From the NCBI GenBank assembly GCA_035610365.1, contig CM069433.1, positions 132,326,545 to 132,390,544 of the forward strand: a stretch of 64,000 nucleotides of DNA, read 5' to 3'. The position numbers were made by a program, and so were the translations under genes. Shown here piece by piece: positions 58,887-64,000 of this stretch (positions are counted from its first letter, which is position 1; the number at the start of each line of letters is the position of its first letter). The notes beneath the pieces were generated by a model, which saw nothing but the letters and a program-made list of their open reading frames with translations, did no database searches and was not told the DNA's origin. The stretch is from Aquatica leii. Its lineage: Eukaryota; Arthropoda; Insecta; Coleoptera; Lampyridae.

Positions 58887-58929
58887 GATGAGCTTTCGGG
58901 TAATCAGGGGTCCGGAAGCTACCCTCATC
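58887..58929. repeat. GC-rich hairpin just inside the presumed intron
   Basis: GATGAG-CTTTCGG and CCGGAAG-CTACC-CTCATC pair as two stacked helices (seven bases with one mismatch, then six bases) around a loop of about a dozen bases. It starts 27 bases after the candidate splice donor. A role in RNA structure is possible but unproven. Confidence 0.45.
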
Positions 58930-58934
58930 GTGAC

Positions 58935-59990
58935 CTTGATTGGCGCCCTTACCGATTTTTGAGTCTTTTACCGTTTTAGTTCGATTTTATGTCAATCTCG
59001 TTTCCAAGTTATCACGGAATTTTAAATTATAACCTACCCCATCTCCATTGAGCTAGTGGCACAACATCGTTTATGTTACCTCATTTCAGGCAGTGACATT
59101 GTTTTAACTTTGGCATGTAACAAGTTATAGGTAATACTGGTACGGAACTATTTAGTCCCTTACTTGAGGAAAACTAATTGTAAGTATTACACTTTATATT
59201 TTAAATTCTTAGTATTTTGGTGGTCATATCGATCGTAGAATGACCGTACGTGCATGTTAGGTTGTTAACATAATTAATTATAAAATTGTTTTGTTGTGTC
59301 ATATTAGTATACGGTGCGCTCTGATTCTCTAAATCTTCAATTTTCGTACTTTTGTATTTTAATTTACGAATGTAAAGTGATTCTTTCCCTGAATGTAAAA
59401 GTTAGACCGATTAAATCACTTTGCTGTACGACGTGTTGCCCAGTCGAGGACATAACTTATATTTTGTCTGTGATACCGACCCACGTATTAGTGTTTGAAA
59501 AATTTATATAAATTTACTTATCTACTTTCTTTTTCTTTGAACTACTGCCTGTGATAAAATAAATATTGTGTTACTATGTCTGTCTTATCATTTGTTCGAT
59601 TTCAGGGTAGATTTAAACGGTGTCTACCACCCTTAATCTTTCACCGTTTTGACGCCTTTATAGATGAAATTTATAATCCAACACTACGAAGTTTACGATT
59701 CTATCCCCAGAACAACTGAGTTAGCCGTTGCTCTCTTTTTTCTGAAAAAAGAGAGAAACAAGAAAAACAACGTAACGTGGTGAAGACTCATGAAATCGGT
59801 TTATCCAAGAATGTAAGGAAGACAATATATGTGAAAAACCTATCAAACGATTAAACTTAAAGCTTTTAATATAAACCTTTTAATACCTCTGCTTAGCAAT
59901 CTTCACAGGTTGTCGAAAATTTGGAGATATGCATAGGCACTATGAGCACTCTTCATTTAATAGATGGTAATAAGATAGCTAATTTTTTTG
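58935..59990. other. No recognised gene
   Basis: A possible splice acceptor occurs at TTCGATTTCAG|GG (near 59605). The frame at 59314-59511 is unrecognised. No repeats were seen. Confidence 0.35.
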
Positions 59991-59995
59991 ATTAA

Positions 59996-60500
59996 ATGTT
60001 AGTCAAACATTACCTAAATTCTATTGCACTTACCGTCTATGACTACAAAAGTGAATTTTCTCGTAAAAGAAAGAAAATCTTTGCGAACGTGGGAGAAAAC
60101 AAACATTTGTCACAAGAGAATTTTGTTGCTAAGTTTATTGAGAAAAATACAGTGCGTGATATTTACGGAAAACCAAATAATTCAGATGTTGATAAAGCCA
60201 GATATAAAATCTTCATTAATTTCTATAAAGCCAAAAATCATACATTTTAAAGGTTAAAAAACTTCAAGACACGCAATTTACCTCTATGCAAAAATGTTTC
60301 TGTACAATTAGATAAAGAGGTCAAACCATATAGTTGGTACTTGAAGATTGGCTCATTCCGCAAAACCGACATTTTTAAATCCTATTAAAAATGTGTAGAA
60401 TATGAACAATAAGAATACTTTTTTGGTCCTAAAGAAACGAATAAATTACAACAACTGAAAATGACGGACAAGAAACTAAGGAAGTAGTCAATAGTAACTA
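59996..60500 (+). pseudogene. Second fragment of the unnamed multicopy family (C-terminal part)
   Basis: The frame opens at 59996 and reads FIEKNTVRDIYGKPN, then SDVDKARYKIFINFYKAKN before the stop at 60248; a shifted frame continues RLKNFKTRNLPLCKN. The order F---MYGK---DV---RY--F---Y, then LPPCK, is one I associate with the C-terminal part of the same uncharacterised insect proteins as 53270-54110. In intact copies LPPCK is followed by H-RA-Y---IW; here that block is not recognisable. A second frame at 60024-60257 is a shadow. Family membership is by remembered pattern; function is unknown. Confidence 0.45.
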
Positions 60501-60564
60501 TGAAGACAATATCATTTTTCTTAAATGTTAGAATTTGTTTAACATCTGTCCTTCTCAACTGGCC

Positions 60565-63500
60565 GTAAGCTTTTGTATGTTAGAGCGAGTGAGAAAGTGG
60601 TGTGTGACGACGCTAAATAAAAGCGTTTGCCAATCAAAACCTACCGTTTTCTGGGATTTTTCTTTTATAAATTGAAATTATGTGATAATTATGAAATTGT
60701 TTGGTGTCAATTTCACTTTAGAAGTCGATATTCGAATAAGGCCTTTTTTTGATTCCATAGCGACACGTGGGTCTTTATAACGCTATCGTCTTTCATAATA
60801 TTAAGCGCATGTTCGTAAAAGTAACATTGTAATATCCAAATATAGTACTGGTATACTTTGGTTTATTTTAGAACATAAAACTCAAAAATGTTATATCGGC
60901 TTCTGAGTTAACGCTGCCAGTTTAGTTTACTTCTCATTATTCTCACAATTAAAAATATATTTTTGGTACTTTTTCACCTTCCTTTTTCGCACACAGCTCT
61001 CGGACTAATGAGTAATGAGAAAATATTTCAAGTAAATATGAATTACAAAAATTGAAACTATAACTAAAACAACCGAAACAGAAACACCTTTAGGTGAAAA
61101 GATGTTTTAAACAAATCTGTTTACCAATTATCTAAAAATATAGTTTCACCGCAAATGTATTACTTTTCAAAAGCACTTACTTATTTTTTTAAATAAACAA
61201 TGGCACATTAAAAAAGTGGCGTTAAGAAACTAAAACTTATGATTGTACGCTACTGTAATCTAATCGCGGCCAAAGCGACGGGATTTTACATAAATAGGGT
61301 CTTGCGTCGATCCTCTTTTTAGTTGGTTACAGTTATAATATATACTACATTTTCTGCCAAATATTTGAAAGTAACAGAAAATACTGAGAAAAATCATTTT
61401 GTAGTTCAGGCGGGAAATGCTAAAAGACGAAAACATTAAAAACTTTCATATGCACAGTGTTCCATACATAAAAAATATCACATTAATAAATATTCATTGA
61501 GGTTTAAAAAATTGAGCAATTGAAAAAAATATTTATAATTAGTTATCACAAAATTAAAAACAATTTACGTAATATAGAATATTTTTAATTAACCATCAAA
61601 TGTATTCCAAATGACTTTACCTTTGTAATTGCATATTTGTAGACGTAAAAGACATTTCATTACCTGAAACAAAAAAAAAGATTTAGTTTTAAACACTACA
61701 GTCAATACCATTATAATAGAATACTAACAATTTTGTACTAGAATTTTTCGATAGTTAAAAATAATTTCGCTAGATACTGTATTATACTCGTATTAGCTTG
61801 TTAATAATTAAGTCTTAACTAATGTACTTCCATTTAAAAAATGCTTTACATTAAAGATTTTTGTTTTTATAATAGGCATCTGATTTTTTGCTGATCAGAA
61901 TCATATCAAATATTGTTTATATTACAAAAAAACTGTAAAAACGCTACCATTACTATTGAGGTTATTTGAAAACAATAATAACCTTATCGTAGCAACCATA
62001 TTTTCAAGAAACACAAATCTCATAAGCTACTTTAAAAAATACAACCGCAGAATTACAAGAGCGTATACTTAACTCAATTAGTTTATAACAACATACCCAA
62101 AATTATGAAGCGAACAATAATTCTCTACATATATATGTGATCAAAATATTTATTTCTGGTATATACGTCAAAATATTAATAATAATTAGAAACATTTAAA
62201 AGTATCATGTCGTTTCCTTCTTTCTCGTAAAAAATCGATAACATCATAAGTACATCTTATGAGTCTTTAAATATAAGATTTATTTGTTTACATAATTATA
62301 AAAGCTTTTATGCAAAATACCAAACATTTAAGTTAATGCTTTTGAACTCAAATAACTTGCAGCAACTTAATTTTCAAATTGTCGAAGGAAAAGACGCATT
62401 ATAGTGACGTTCAAACTAGGTGAACAATGTTTTCTTCAGCAGCTCTATAAACAACTTAAAAAAAAATTAAAATGTTATTTAATCACTGCTAATTGAAACG
62501 TGCGACAATTTATCTGTCCTTCGTATTCATTCGAAAACCTCAACTTTCTGAGGTTAGATGGAAAAATCAACTGTCAATTTTGTACTTATTAAAACGTGGA
62601 ACTTGTAGGATGTGTTTTAAGTGAAACTGTATATTAGTCGTACGTAATTTTCAAAAAATGCAAAAAATAGTTATTTTGAAAAATGAATTCGTAATTCTGT
62701 CGAAGTAAAGGTTGAAATAAAATCTCTCGAAAAACTACGAATACTGCATTACAGTTTTATCGAAAAAAAACAAAAAGAATCAGTAATGAGTGTCCAAAAC
62801 AATCGTCTCTTTAGTAGTTTTATTAATATCAAGTCTCGATTCACACAAAACAAAATTCTGTGGTTTCGGATTGAAAGCAGTAAATTAAAAAAAACGGAAT
62901 TATTATAGCTTTATTGGCAAAATGCAAAATTTCTCAATTATTCAATAAAAAATGCCAAATGCTTTTTTTCCGCTCTTTGATAGAACTGTCATGGACAAAT
63001 AGGTTTCAAACCTCGGTTTTTTTAACTGCAAACCCGGACAATTTTTTAAATGATTATAATGTAAATTCGATCATGGCAAATTTAGAGTATTCAATACAAT
63101 GCACCATAAATAAAATAAATAAAATTTCTTAAACACAGTTAAAAAGTGTATGTGTTTATTATTTTTGTAATTATTACTAATAATACACACATGTATCATG
63201 TACATACATACATATATTCTAAGTAACTTAAAGATAGTTTCAAAGTAAGACATTTAATCCATTCATAATAAATATTAAATTTTAAACCAGAAATTTTTCT
63301 AGAAACGATTTTCTATATTATACGTAAAAGTAAACATACATAGACGTCTTTCAAGATCTCGTGAACTGTGGCGCTGTAGTCTGTATATGTCAAACTATTG
63401 TTATTATCCGTCTTACAAACATTCGGCGGTACATTTTTCTAACTTATCTTTGGTTTTATCGTTGTATTTGTTGTTAATAAGTCTTTAGGTATTATTATTA

Positions 63501-64000
63501 TAAGTAAATTAATTTTTATTTAATAAATAGATATCTGATTATTTATAATTATTGACGTGAGTGCCTTTTAAATAGACTAACGTTTTTGGAATTCAGATAG
63601 ACTAGTCAAATTTTTGACTTTTAGTATATTAATTCCGATTTTCGACTCAAGGTCACAGTTCACGACATAATGAAATGCCTCTAATTATTATGATTTATCT
63701 GCAAAAATCGACACGACTAAAGTCCTTGTATCACACACAATAATTAACATTAGTATTAGTATTCTCTCAATACATCACGGCATTTTTCTAGTGCAGTGCA
63801 ATAAAAATAAGTGGGCATGTGATACGATAAATGCCTTGTTGTGTTTCCCATGTTTATTGTTTTATTTCGATGGAGCCGATAAAACTTGGGCGAAGTTAGG
63901 AAACATTTAAATGAAAAAATTAATAAACACAAAGTTTCTGCACGCCTTATATATTGCTCAATAAAATTTTTTGTTAATTCCAAAACATTGATATCTGAAT
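60565..64000. other. No recognised gene
   Basis: AT-rich to the end of the window. Frames at 62914-63132, 63071-63253 and 63756-63983 have no recognisable domain, and two of them overlap on opposite strands. No RNA gene or clear repeat was seen. Confidence 0.45.

Overview
The window reads as AT-rich nuclear DNA from an animal, most probably an insect. No prokaryotic gene order, rRNA, tRNA, CRISPR array or convincing intact host gene is visible. Nearly all recognisable protein signal comes from decayed transposable elements typical of arthropod genomes: Tc1/mariner (several lineages, including the type with a DUF4817-like N-terminal helix-turn-helix), hAT (two families), piggyBac, Penelope-like (PLE), copia and possibly a gypsy-type gag. 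The assignment to insect is inference from this mix; the species cannot be read from the sequence.

Region by region. 1-3110: a foldback-like element with terminal inverted repeats of at least 630 bp that runs off the left edge, carrying a small inverted-repeat element (655-1005) and a deleted mariner (1340-1917). 5.5-15 kb: scattered Tc1/mariner debris (5520-5930, 8235-8476, 9521-9676, 10140-10860, 14774-14985) and a clean 312-bp MITE (13404-13715). 15-19.9 kb: nothing recognised. 19.9-23.1 kb: a pile-up of a palindromic element, a copia RNase H fragment, a mariner pseudogene, a piggyBac pseudogene and an 80-bp-armed foldback. 27.5-32.15 kb: two different hAT elements only 152 bp apart, both with terminal repeats and 8-bp target-site duplications. 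33.0-39.2 kb: PLE remains, all on the minus strand: an open GIY-YIG endonuclease frame, a decayed reverse transcriptase, and two copies of a pseudo-LTR carrying hammerhead-ribozyme-like cores. 43.4-49.2 kb: repeat-rich, with a gag-like fragment, two THAP-like start exons, a third hammerhead-like core at 47.3 kb, and pairs of direct repeats. 53.3-54.1 and 60.0-60.5 kb: fragments of a multicopy gene family I recognise as recurrent in insects but cannot name. 54.2-60 kb: the least repeat-like part, with a GC-richer stretch and one candidate exon (58792-58860) with good splice sites.

These elements do not form a pathway; what links them is nesting and decay. Each transposase lacks catalytic parts, so any element still moving here would depend on enzymes made elsewhere. 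The best candidates for unusual biology are the three hammerhead-like cores on one strand (33013-33044, 37769-37800, 47308-47336), the open GIY-YIG frame beside a dead reverse transcriptase, and the unnamed gene family.
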